Shown here one piece after another: positions 8,145 through 15,350 of a stretch of DNA of 64,000 nucleotides. The first letter of the stretch is position 1. Every line of letters starts with the position of its first letter. The notes beneath the pieces were generated by a model. It did no database searches and was not told where the DNA came from. It was given only the letters and a program-made list of their open reading frames with translations. Source of the stretch: Ardenticatenales bacterium. GTDB taxonomy: Bacteria > Chloroflexota > Anaerolineae > Promineifilales > Promineifilaceae. Position numbers and translations under genes: made by a program. Location of the stretch: NCBI GenBank assembly GCA_020634575.1, contig JACKBM010000010.1, forward strand, positions 1 to 64,000, in the 5' to 3' direction.

Positions 8145-8612
8145 ATGAACAACAGTTTCTCTGCGGCCGCTGCTGGCCGTGCCACCACCACGCGCCGCTT
8201 TTTCAGCCGGGAAACCACGGTGAGTATTCTAATCGCTGCTGCGCCGGCCACAGTTTGGGCGCTACTGACCGATGCGGCTGGTTACAGCCGCTGGAATTCA
8301 ACAGTGACTTCGCTTCAGGGAGAGATTGTCCCTGGCGGCCAGCTGGCTCTAAAATCTATCCTGGACGAGAAGCGGGTTTTCAAGCTGCGGGTCAAGGAAT
8401 TTGTGCCGGAGAAGCGGCTGGTCTGGGGGGATAGCCAGGGCAGCCGGGTGTACGAGTTGGTACCGGCCGGTCCCGGCCAAACCCGCTTCACCATGACTGA
8501 GAAAATCGGTGGCCCCTTTTTCCCCCTGTTTGCCCGTTTCATCCCCCCATTTGATGAGGTGTTCAGCCAATTTGCGGCTGATCTGAAGCAAGCAGCCGAA
8601 GCAGCTGTCTGA
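8145..8612 (+). CDS. SRPBCC (START-like) domain protein
   Basis: A 155-residue protein with an excellent AAAGGAGG ribosome-binding site. After a Ser/Ala/Arg-rich N-terminus it shows the SRPBCC/polyketide-cyclase pattern: SILIAAAPATVWALLTDA and YSRWNSTVTSLQGEI, then a FVPEKRLVW strand and a C-terminal helix with PPFDEVFSQFA. Such domains form a deep hydrophobic pocket for lipophilic ligands. It lies 52 bases after the sigma factor and likely belongs to its regulon. Ligand unknown. Confidence 0.8.
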   Translation: MNNSFSAAAAGRATTTRRFFSRETTVSILIAAAPATVWALLTDAAGYSRWNSTVTSLQGEIVPGGQLALKSILDEKRVFKLRVKEFVPEKRLVWGDSQGSRVYELVPAGPGQTRFTMTEKIGGPFFPLFARFIPPFDEVFSQFAADLKQAAEAAV

Positions 8613-8663
8613 ACAGTCTGATTTTACAGAATGGCCAATCCTGGTCAGCATGAGGACAAAACG

Positions 8664-9065
8664 ATGGAAAAGAGAACGAAAGATAACCCGTGGCAACTGC
8701 AGACTCCGCCGTTGAGCGGGAGCTATGAAATGTACATTGACGAGAAAGATGGCCGTGAGATCATCGTTTGCCAGGTCGGCAAGACCACCTTGCATTACGA
8801 TTATCGCTGCCTGGCCGACTGCCACGCCATGTTGCGGGAGCATGGTGACTGGATGCTGCTGGGCAGCAAAGATGAGAAGCAGGCGACCGAACCCGGCACC
8901 GTCGAACATTGGGCGCGCTCAGAGGAAAACCCGCTGGGCGGCTGGTACGGTCTGAAAAAGGGCTTCCGCGGCCGCTTTGCCATGTACATCCCACCGCTGA
9001 TGGAGGCGCTGGGGCTGGTGGAACTGGAACACAACAAACGCAACAACCGGATGCGCGCCTTGTAG
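8664..9065 (+). CDS. Conserved small protein (DUF6855-like)
   Basis: A 133-residue soluble protein starting MEKRTKDNPWQLQTPPLSGS. The NPWQL-TPP start, GDWMLLG segment and ending KGFRGRFAMYIPPLMEALGL match a small conserved family that I recall as DUF6855, of unknown function; the family number should be checked. ATG 8664 is preferred over ATG 8631 because GAGGA lies about 7 bases upstream and the conserved part begins there. It follows the sigma factor and SRPBCC genes in the same direction. Confidence 0.7.
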   Translation: MEKRTKDNPWQLQTPPLSGSYEMYIDEKDGREIIVCQVGKTTLHYDYRCLADCHAMLREHGDWMLLGSKDEKQATEPGTVEHWARSEENPLGGWYGLKKGFRGRFAMYIPPLMEALGLVELEHNKRNNRMRAL

Positions 9066-9074
9066 CGACGACCG

Positions 9075-9156
9075 GCTGAGGGGTTGGGGGCAACCCGTCG
9101 GGTCGTGGGTAACCCGTCGGGTGGATACCAACCCGACGGGTCCCTACCAACCCCTC
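9075..9156. repeat. ACCCGWCGGGT palindrome element between convergent genes
   Basis: Three copies of the 11-bp palindrome ACCCGTCGGGT or ACCCGACGGGT (about 9093, 9112 and 9131) are enclosed by outer arms GAGGGGTTG and CCAACCCCTC. The right arm runs into the stop codon of the transporter gene (9155). A second copy of the element is at 52908-52980, also at a gene 3' end. Its position between convergent genes suggests a terminator or small repeat element. Confidence 0.75.
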
Positions 9157-10381
9157 ACCGCACCAGCTCTAGCCAGGCCACACCCCAGGCAAGGCTGAGC
9201 AAGGTAATCGGCACGCCAGCCCGCAGATAGGTGCCGAAGCTGAGCCGGATGCCCCTGGCGGCGGCGCTTTCGGCGACGATCAGGTTGGCCACGGAACCCA
9301 GCAGGGTCAGGTTGCCGGCCAGGGTGGTGGCCATCGCCAGGGTGAGCCAGACGGTGACCGGATCGCTGAGGGCCGGGACCACCGGCCGGAACAACATCAC
9401 CGCCGGCACATTCGAGATCAAATTGCTCAACAACATCGCCACCAGCGTCAACGGCCCAATCCCCCCGCCAACCAGGGGCGTTAACCAGGCAAAAAGCCGC
9501 TCGCTCAAGCCACTGCTCTCAATCGCGCCGGTGATCACAAACAGGCCGGCAAAAAAGACCAACAGCGCCCAATCGATCTCGCCAAAAACCCGCTCCGGCC
9601 GCAGCCGCCGAGTAATCAGCAAAAGGGCCGCCGCTCCCAATGCCGCTAGCGCTACCGGTAGCCCGGCCAGAAAGCCGATTAGCATCAGGCCGGTTGCCAG
9701 CAAGCTCTTGCGCAGCAGCGGCCGGTAGAGCCGGAACCGCTCTGGCGGCGGCAACTCCAGACGCTCCCGCCCAAACTCCGCCGGGTACAACCAGACCATC
9801 ACCAGCCAGACAAACAACAGCCCCACCAGTGCCACCGGCGTCAGATACGCAGCAAAACGGAGGTACGAAATGCCAGAGGATGTGCCGATCAGCATGTTTT
9901 GCGGGTTGCCGGTGATGGTCGCCACCGAGCCGATGTTGGCCGCCGTGGCCAGGGCGATGAGATAGGGCAGCGGATTGCGCCGCAGCGCCAGCGTCAGGCT
10001 GACGACCAGCGGCGTAAACATCAGGACGATGGTGTCATTCAGGAACAGCGCCGAGAGCAGGCCGGCGGCGCCGATTAGCAGAGCAAGGAGTTGGCGCGGC
10101 GTGCTGGCGTAACGGAGGATCCGGCCGGTTACCAGTTGAAAGAAACCCGCCAACCGCAAATTAGCGTTGAGCACCATCATCGCCAGCAGCAAGACGATGG
10201 TGTTCATGTCGATGGACGCGTAGGCCGCGTCCAGGGGGATGGCGCCGAACAGGACCAGGGCCGTGGCGCCCACCAAGGCGATCGTCGCCCGGTTCATGCG
10301 CAGGCGCGGGTAGCGGCCCACGGCGATGCCGGCCAAAATCAGGAGCAGCAGCCCGAGCGTCGCCCAGGTCGATGGTGTCAT
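9155..10381 (-). CDS. SLC13/ArsB-type membrane transporter
   Basis: A 408-residue polytopic membrane protein (about ten helices) of the ion-transporter superfamily that includes citrate/SLC13, ArsB and NhaD proteins. Family signs are the duplicated re-entrant motifs: FLNDTIVLMFTPLV and IGSVATITGNPQNMLIG in the first half, SNLISNVPAVMLF and LAGNLTLLGSVANLIV in the second. The paired NDT/GNPQN and NVP/GSVANL loops form the ion/substrate site in this superfamily. Candidate substrates are dicarboxylates, arsenite, sulfate or Na+/H+; context does not decide. The stop codon overlaps the repeat element at 9075-9156. Confidence 0.85.
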   Translation of the reverse strand: MTPSTWATLGLLLLILAGIAVGRYPRLRMNRATIALVGATALVLFGAIPLDAAYASIDMNTIVLLLAMMVLNANLRLAGFFQLVTGRILRYASTPRQLLALLIGAAGLLSALFLNDTIVLMFTPLVVSLTLALRRNPLPYLIALATAANIGSVATITGNPQNMLIGTSSGISYLRFAAYLTPVALVGLLFVWLVMVWLYPAEFGRERLELPPPERFRLYRPLLRKSLLATGLMLIGFLAGLPVALAALGAAALLLITRRLRPERVFGEIDWALLVFFAGLFVITGAIESSGLSERLFAWLTPLVGGGIGPLTLVAMLLSNLISNVPAVMLFRPVVPALSDPVTVWLTLAMATTLAGNLTLLGSVANLIVAESAAARGIRLSFGTYLRAGVPITLLSLAWGVAWLELVR

Positions 10382-10405
10382 AGCCGGCGGGCGCGGTGCG
10401 GGGCC

Positions 10406-11638
10406 TCAGCGCTCCTTTTGCCAGAGGGAGACGGTGTGGACCTGGAAATGTTGCGGCAGCATGTCGATGGGTTGGATGGTGACCGGCCGGTACCCGCCCT
10501 TCTGCAATGCCTGCCCATCCCGCGCCAGCGTCGCCACATCTTCGCTCACGTAAATGATGCGCTCGGGCGCCAGTGCAGTCAGCGCCGCCAGCACATCGGC
10601 GGGGACGCCGCGCGCCGGCGGGTCCAGCACAATCAACTCCGGCTCTACCTCAAGATCCGGCAGAATCTCTTCGACCAGACCTTCGTACAGGGCCACATTC
10701 TCCGTATCCTCAAGGTTGACCGCCGCATCCTGAATGGCATCCGGGTTCTGCTCGATGCCAATCACATATTCGGCGGCCGGCGCCAGGAAGGCGGTCAGCA
10801 GACCGACGCCGCTGTACAGCTCCAGCACCGTTTCGGCCCCCGTTAACCCCGCCAGCTCCTGCACGGCCTCTACCAGCAAGGCGGCCCCGGCTAGGCTGAC
10901 CGGGAAATCGCAGCCGGCCGTGACCCGGAAATCACGCCCCTTGATCGCCTGGACCACGAAGTTGTCGCCGATCAGGTTGGCGGTCGTCCGGTCCGGCAGG
11001 ACGATGGCCACGGAGAGCGGGAAATCCAGCTCCAGCGACGGCGGTTCGACCCCGGTAATTTCAAAGGCGGCCAGCATTGCCTCGTCATCCCCCAGCCGCA
11101 GGGTCAGCTTGCGCAAGCCCGGCAGTTCCAGATCGATATCTTCCAGAAGCGCCAGAAGCTCTGGTTGTAGCAGGTGGCAGGTTTCCAGGGGGAAAACAGC
11201 GTGTTTGACAGGCGACCAGTAACCCAGCCCACCGTCCTTGACGGGACTGAGGCTGGTCTCAACCTGGTAATTCCAGATGTCGGGCTGAGGGCGAACCGGC
11301 CGGATCACATCCGGGCTCAACCCACCCAGCCGGTTTAACTGGTCAACCACTACCTGGTGTTTCAGCTCTAGCTGCGTGGCATACGCAATATGCTGCAGAT
11401 GGCAGTTGCCGCAAATGCCAAAATGGGGGCAGCGCGGCTCGACTCGGCTAGCGGCCGGTGTCAGCACCTCAAGCAGCCGCCCCTGGGCATACCGGTTCTT
11501 ATCCTGCCGGATCTCCACCCGGACCGTCTCGCCCGGAATCCCCAGCGGCACAAAGATCACCCGCCCATTCTCGTCCCGCCCCAAAGCGGACCCCCCATGA
11601 GCCATACCGGTTAGTGTGAGTGTGAGTTGTTCAGCCAT
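10406..11638 (-). CDS. TrmA/RumA-like RNA methyltransferase homologue with altered catalytic residues
   Basis: A 410-residue protein with a TRAM domain (1-60), a 4Fe-4S cluster site CPHFGICGNCHLQH plus a later Cys (ETCHLL), and a Rossmann methyltransferase domain (LELYSGVGLLT, VLDPPARGVP). This is the layout of 23S rRNA and tRNA m5U methyltransferases. The catalytic positions differ: the Cys-nucleophile motif (normally S-C-N/D-P-x-TLARD) reads YVSEDVATLARD, so Cys is Glu. The general-base position in DMxPxxxHxE reads DMLPQHFQVHTV, so Glu is His. FQVN is FPVS. It may bind RNA without methylating, or use another chemistry. It is 24 bases downstream of no other gene on its strand and precedes the transporter. 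Confidence 0.8.
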   Translation of the reverse strand: MAEQLTLTLTGMAHGGSALGRDENGRVIFVPLGIPGETVRVEIRQDKNRYAQGRLLEVLTPAASRVEPRCPHFGICGNCHLQHIAYATQLELKHQVVVDQLNRLGGLSPDVIRPVRPQPDIWNYQVETSLSPVKDGGLGYWSPVKHAVFPLETCHLLQPELLALLEDIDLELPGLRKLTLRLGDDEAMLAAFEITGVEPPSLELDFPLSVAIVLPDRTTANLIGDNFVVQAIKGRDFRVTAGCDFPVSLAGAALLVEAVQELAGLTGAETVLELYSGVGLLTAFLAPAAEYVIGIEQNPDAIQDAAVNLEDTENVALYEGLVEEILPDLEVEPELIVLDPPARGVPADVLAALTALAPERIIYVSEDVATLARDGQALQKGGYRPVTIQPIDMLPQHFQVHTVSLWQKER

Positions 11639-11640
11639 GG

Positions 11641-11737
11641 TTGGAGCTGTTAGCTATTAGCTCTTAGCTTTTAGTGTTGGCTTGCCCCAAAAGGCCCACT
11701 AATAGCTAATAGCTAACAGCTAACAGCTAAAAAACTC
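11641..11737. repeat. Palindromic TTAGCTGTTAGCT-family repeat
   Basis: The left arm has 7-base-like units (GCTGTTA, GCTATTA, GCTCTTA) and the right arm the complementary CTAATAGCTAACAGCT series, with a short core (about 11673-11697). The element fills the gap between two genes on the minus strand. Related copies occur at 12376-12589, 16171-16294, 35569-35698, 46096-46144 and 47530-47556. Confidence 0.8.
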
Positions 11738-12362
11738 CTATCGCAATCAACATCGTAAAACTGGCAATAAACCAGTGAATTAGAAATGGGTACAAAAACG
11801 AGCGGGTACGCCAGGCGATGAAGCCGAAGCCGGCCCCGCCGAAGATGGTGCTAAGCGTCTCGACTTCGGGCTTGTTCAGGTGCATGAAGGCGAAGGGAAC
11901 CGCCTGCAGCCAGATGGCCGGCCCCGGTCCCAGGTAGCGGGCCAGCAAGAACAAGGAAAAGCCCCGCCAGATAAATTCCCAGCCAAACAGGTCGACCGCC
12001 GTCAGAAAAAGGACGCGGCCTGGCTGTTCCGGCGCCCGCGCGGCGTAATACGCTTGCATCGCCGGCGTCCGGGCCACAAACCAGAGAATGATCGCCATCC
12101 CCAGCGCCGCCGCGCCTACCCAGAGCAGCCCTTCCCGCCAGTTGCCCAGTTGAAACCCCAGATCGCGCGGCCGCTCCTTGAACAGGAACAGAACCAGCAA
12201 CATCGGGATGATGAAATAGTAAACCAGCCGGTCATACGCCTTGATCGCAAACAACCGGTGATCGTACCAATCCAGCATCGGCAAAATGGTGGTGATGATC
12301 ACTGTCAGGGTCAGCTTCGTGTTGAACGAGACACCGCCCAGGGTGAACTGCTCGCGTAACAT
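11727..12362 (-). CDS. CPBP family intramembrane protease (Abi-like)
   Basis: A 211-residue membrane protein with about six hydrophobic helices. The C-terminal half has the CPBP (CAAX protease/bacteriocin-processing) motifs: WEFIWRGF (E-x3-R), a helix with FAFMHLN (His) and FLIHWF (His). The usual Glu pair of motif 1 is a single Glu here, with Trp before it. Such proteins are Rce1-like glutamate intramembrane proteases, often linked to peptide self-immunity or processing. No peptide precursor gene is apparent nearby. The stop lies within the flanking repeat element. Confidence 0.75.
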   Translation of the reverse strand: MLREQFTLGGVSFNTKLTLTVIITTILPMLDWYDHRLFAIKAYDRLVYYFIIPMLLVLFLFKERPRDLGFQLGNWREGLLWVGAAALGMAIILWFVARTPAMQAYYAARAPEQPGRVLFLTAVDLFGWEFIWRGFSLFLLARYLGPGPAIWLQAVPFAFMHLNKPEVETLSTIFGGAGFGFIAWRTRSFLYPFLIHWFIASFTMLIAIGVF

Positions 12363-12473
12363 AGGGGGGGATTATAGCAGCTATTGGCTGTTAGCTGGCA
12401 GCTGTTAGTGGGCCCGGAGTGCCATCAGCAGGGTCGGCCCATCAAAGCCTTGGATTTCAATCCCTGGCCCAAC

Positions 12474-12501
12474 AAAAAGCGCCCGGCCGAAACCGGGCGC
12501 T
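12474..12501 (-). terminator. Rho-independent terminator after SWIM protein gene
   Basis: On the minus strand the 9-bp stem AGCGCCCGG with its complement (12478-12486 and 12493-12501; loop of six) is followed by TTTTT. It lies about 85 bases downstream of the SWIM gene stop and is inside the larger heptamer-repeat element. Confidence 0.75.
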
Positions 12502-12529
12502 CTTCAATCGCATAAATCAATTTAGAATC

Positions 12530-12589
12530 GCTAACAGCTAACAGCTAACAGCTAACAGCTAACAGCTAACAGCTAACAGCTAACAGCTA
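12530..12589. repeat. Tandem heptamer repeat (GCTAACA, about 8.5 copies)
   Basis: About eight and a half perfect copies of the 7-mer GCTAACA run head to tail. The partner arm is at 12376-12410 (GGCTGTTAGCTGGCAGCTGTTAG), so the whole 12376-12589 block is a palindromic element with a terminator in its core. The last bases of the array (CTA) form the stop codon of the SWIM gene on the minus strand. Perfect heptamer arrays of this type resemble the STRR repeats known from cyanobacteria. Confidence 0.9.
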
Positions 12590-12835
12590 CTCCGCCTCTG
12601 CTGAAGTCGGGATCATGACGGTTAGCACACGCTCCATCGCCATGGTGTGGCTGCAGTAACCACGCGAACCAAAGAAATTGCAATCACAAGACCAAACGCC
12701 GTCATCATATCCTACGGTGTGATACCCGTCATTATCACCCTGGATTGTGACTTTGAAGGAAGAAAACTGAATCCGATCAGGCTGTTCAGCATACATCTTC
12801 GCTTTTTCAATCTTACCGATTACACCATAGTCCAT
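12587..12835 (-). CDS. Small SWIM-type zinc-finger protein
   Basis: An 82-residue protein. The C-terminal half has CDCNFFGSRGYCSHTMAMER, the SWIM zinc-finger pattern CxC...CxH, used for nucleic-acid or protein binding. The N-terminal half predicts a small beta-sheet (FKVTIQGDNDGYHTVGY). The stop codon TAG is supplied by the end of the tandem heptamer array, so repeat expansion has set, or is constrained by, the gene's 3' end. Role unknown. Confidence 0.7.
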   Translation of the reverse strand: MDYGVIGKIEKAKMYAEQPDRIQFSSFKVTIQGDNDGYHTVGYDDGVWSCDCNFFGSRGYCSHTMAMERVLTVMIPTSAEAE

Positions 12836-12891
12836 GGGAGTCGCTCCTCTCTGTTTTACAGTACAGAAAATGCCTTGCCAGGCAGGGAAAC

Positions 12892-12919
12892 AAAAAACGC
12901 ACGCGGTCAGCGTGCGTTT
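12892..12919 (-). terminator. Rho-independent terminator for the glycosyltransferase cluster
   Basis: A 10-bp perfect stem (AAACGCACGC at 12895-12904 with 12910-12919, loop of five) is followed on the minus strand by a T-run (12897-12892). It lies 160 bases downstream of the last glycosyltransferase stop, consistent with ending that transcript. Confidence 0.75.
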
Positions 12920-13079
12920 ACAATCTCAGAAAATTTGGTTGGGACACATGACTTTGAACCATCCATGTCCACTAGTATACAAGCTCCAAATGTGCTGTCA
13001 ACGGCTTCACCGCAACGATTCATAAACCCTTATGGGAGGATGGTCGTGGTCCCTTCGTGGGTCCTTTCGTGGGTCCTGT

Positions 13080-15320
13080 TTAGTCGACGCGGATGCGGGC
13101 CAGGTAGACGTAAATATCAATCCAGTTGCCGCTGTCACCGACGGTATGGAGCAGCTCATTGCTGGCCGCATCGACCACGCTCAGCCGCACTTCATAGCTA
13201 CCCGGCGCCAGGTCTGCGGGGAGAGGCAGCCCGTAAGTTGCCTGCCACGCTGCGTTCGTGCTCCGGCCGGTTTCGTCAACCAACAAAGGCCGATGTTGCC
13301 GCACCCGCAAATCCCCATTCTCATCCCACAGTTCCAGGCGCAGTTCATACGCTGCCGCCGGCTCTGCCAGCGTCTGCCAGTAAAGCGTGGTTGTCAGCTC
13401 GTCACCCGCTGCCAGCCGAACGTCGTCATACTGGTAGCCCTGCAACAACAACTGCCCCTCAAAATTGGCCGCCAGCCGGTTCGGATAGTCGCCCGGCACG
13501 GGTTCGATGGCGATCGTCGCCAGCGGCAGGGCGTCGCCCAGCGAGGCGCCATCCGGCCCCGTGATACCGATCCGGTAGGCATCCTGAACCCAGAGGCCGA
13601 TGCTCAGCGTCGCCTCGTTGGGGGTGTAGGCCGTTTCCGGCAGGAAAAGGTCAAAGCTGTCGATGAAGCGGTCCCCCTCCTGCCAGCGACTGCTGGGAAA
13701 GCGGCCCAGGCCGGGATGCGTGTCACGCTGGGCGACCATCAAGCCGTTGCCGTCGATCAAATGCACAAACAACAGGTAATCGCCCGGCGTTTGACCCGTC
13801 ACTTCCCAATACAACTCAACATGCAACTTCTCGCCCGGCTGTACCGCTGTCTGGTCAATGCGGTAGCCGCGCAGGTTGGCGAAGTAATCGAATTGGGCAT
13901 CAATCTCGTTGGGGATGGCGGCGTCCGCGGCGAAGCCTGGTGGTTGGGCGTAGGCCGGTCGCAAATAAGCCAGGAGCACCACGACCGCCAGCGTGGCAAA
14001 ACCGGCGATGACGGTTCCGGCAGCGTACCGGCCGGTCCCCCCCGGCAGCCAGTCACTCCAATAGTTCAACCCCGCGGTCACCAACAAGGCTAACGCCGGC
14101 AGCCCCGGAAAGAAGAAACGCCCCATCGCCCCGGCCGGGCTGACCAGCATATAGTTGAACCAGACCAGCGCCGCCAGCACAGCCACCAGCAACACGTGTA
14201 GCCAGGCAGCCGTCAGCGCACCCGCCCCGGTCGCCGTTGCCTGGCGGCCCCGCCGGAACAGCGGGACCAGCCAGCCCAGCAACGCCAGCCCCACAAACCA
14301 GCGCAGCGCCAGGTAAATCCCGTCTGGCAGTGGGATCTGGCCAAAGCCAAGACGGCCCCACAGCGTCGTCCAGGCATAAGGCAGCTCGGAGATGACCAGG
14401 GGCAAACTCTCAGCCGGGTCGCGCACACCCCACAGTTCGGTGACCATGCGGAAGCCGGTCAGGTCGCCATAAAGCTGATAGTTGCGTAAGAACCACCAGC
14501 CGGCCGTCACCGCCGTCAATACCGCCGCCAGTGCCACCAGTTCCAGCCAGCCGCGCCATTGGTTCCGCCGCCAGGCCAGCCAGGTTGTGGCCGTGGCAAT
14601 GGGCAGAGCAAAGGCGGCCAAGTTGAACTTGCTCATCAGCGCCAGCCCAAACAGCAACCCAAAGGTGACGCCCCAGCGCCAGCTCAGCCTGCTCTCGCTG
14701 GTCAGTAATTTGACGGTGGCGAAGAGGATAGCCGTGCCGCTCAAGGCGGCGATAACATCGTTGTTGATGGCGGCGGCCAGGTAAACAAATTGCGGATTGA
14801 AGCCGACGATGGCGGCCGCGACCAGGGGCAGGATTGGGCGGCGCGGGAAAAGTAACCGGCCGGTCCCCCAGGTCAACCAGACGGCCCCGGCCCCAATCAG
14901 CACATTGATCAGCCGGACGATGTGGGCGATCAGGGCGTCACCCCACCAGGGAAACGCCTCATCCGCCCCATGCAGATATTGGCTTTTGTTATCCACGCCA
15001 ACTTCCCAGTAGCGATAATTCCAGAATGGGTTTTCCGGTGGCGTGTAGCAGATGTCGTGCGCGCCATCAATCCAGAATGTGGCCAGCGCCCCCAGGGCGT
15101 AGATCAAGGGTGGATGATGACTCTGCGAGCGGCAGGGCTCTTCACCCTGAACCGGCAGGCTCTTGTTCACGGCGATGTAGCGGACAAAGCGGTAATGACG
15201 TAATTCGTCGGTCGCCTCATGAATAGGGTTTGCAATACTATACGAAACGCCGAGCAGCACGAAACAGGCCAGTAGGATGGCGATTGGTCGGGGCAGATTG
15301 TGGCGCAGGAACTGTCTCAT
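13080..15320 (-). CDS. Membrane glycosyltransferase, GT39/GT-C type, with C-terminal beta-sandwich domains
   Basis: A 746-residue protein. After a first transmembrane helix comes NPIHEATDELRHYRFVRYI, where the acidic DE in the first external loop is the GT-C catalytic site; SHHPPLIY follows and then about ten more helices to residue 460. The remaining 285 residues are extracytoplasmic and contain two related beta-rich modules: YLLFVHLIDGNGLMVAQRD near 530, and a second copy with YELRLELWDENGDLRVRQ near 650. This module also ends the glycosyltransferase at 17378. GT-C enzymes move sugars from polyprenyl-phosphate carriers to acceptors outside the membrane. Acceptor unknown. Confidence 0.85.
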   Translation of the reverse strand: MRQFLRHNLPRPIAILLACFVLLGVSYSIANPIHEATDELRHYRFVRYIAVNKSLPVQGEEPCRSQSHHPPLIYALGALATFWIDGAHDICYTPPENPFWNYRYWEVGVDNKSQYLHGADEAFPWWGDALIAHIVRLINVLIGAGAVWLTWGTGRLLFPRRPILPLVAAAIVGFNPQFVYLAAAINNDVIAALSGTAILFATVKLLTSESRLSWRWGVTFGLLFGLALMSKFNLAAFALPIATATTWLAWRRNQWRGWLELVALAAVLTAVTAGWWFLRNYQLYGDLTGFRMVTELWGVRDPAESLPLVISELPYAWTTLWGRLGFGQIPLPDGIYLALRWFVGLALLGWLVPLFRRGRQATATGAGALTAAWLHVLLVAVLAALVWFNYMLVSPAGAMGRFFFPGLPALALLVTAGLNYWSDWLPGGTGRYAAGTVIAGFATLAVVVLLAYLRPAYAQPPGFAADAAIPNEIDAQFDYFANLRGYRIDQTAVQPGEKLHVELYWEVTGQTPGDYLLFVHLIDGNGLMVAQRDTHPGLGRFPSSRWQEGDRFIDSFDLFLPETAYTPNEATLSIGLWVQDAYRIGITGPDGASLGDALPLATIAIEPVPGDYPNRLAANFEGQLLLQGYQYDDVRLAAGDELTTTLYWQTLAEPAAAYELRLELWDENGDLRVRQHRPLLVDETGRSTNAAWQATYGLPLPADLAPGSYEVRLSVVDAASNELLHTVGDSGNWIDIYVYLARIRVD

Positions 15321-15350
15321 TGGTTCGTCATCGGGCCGCGAGCGCAGCCC

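Noticed and set aside
12530..12589. Possible CRISPR array
   Set aside because: The units are contiguous 7-mers without spacers; no cas genes are present.
12935..12995. tRNA-like 3' part on the minus strand (GGTTCAAAGTC and a CCA-like end)
   Set aside because: The T-stem does not pair and no D or anticodon arms can be drawn; it is at most a GGACA...TGTCC hairpin.
12647..13564. Plus-strand ORF over the SWIM and glycosyltransferase genes
   Set aside because: Composition is Pro/Arg/Ser-rich as expected for a shadow frame; the minus strand has clear domains and the terminator fits minus transcription.
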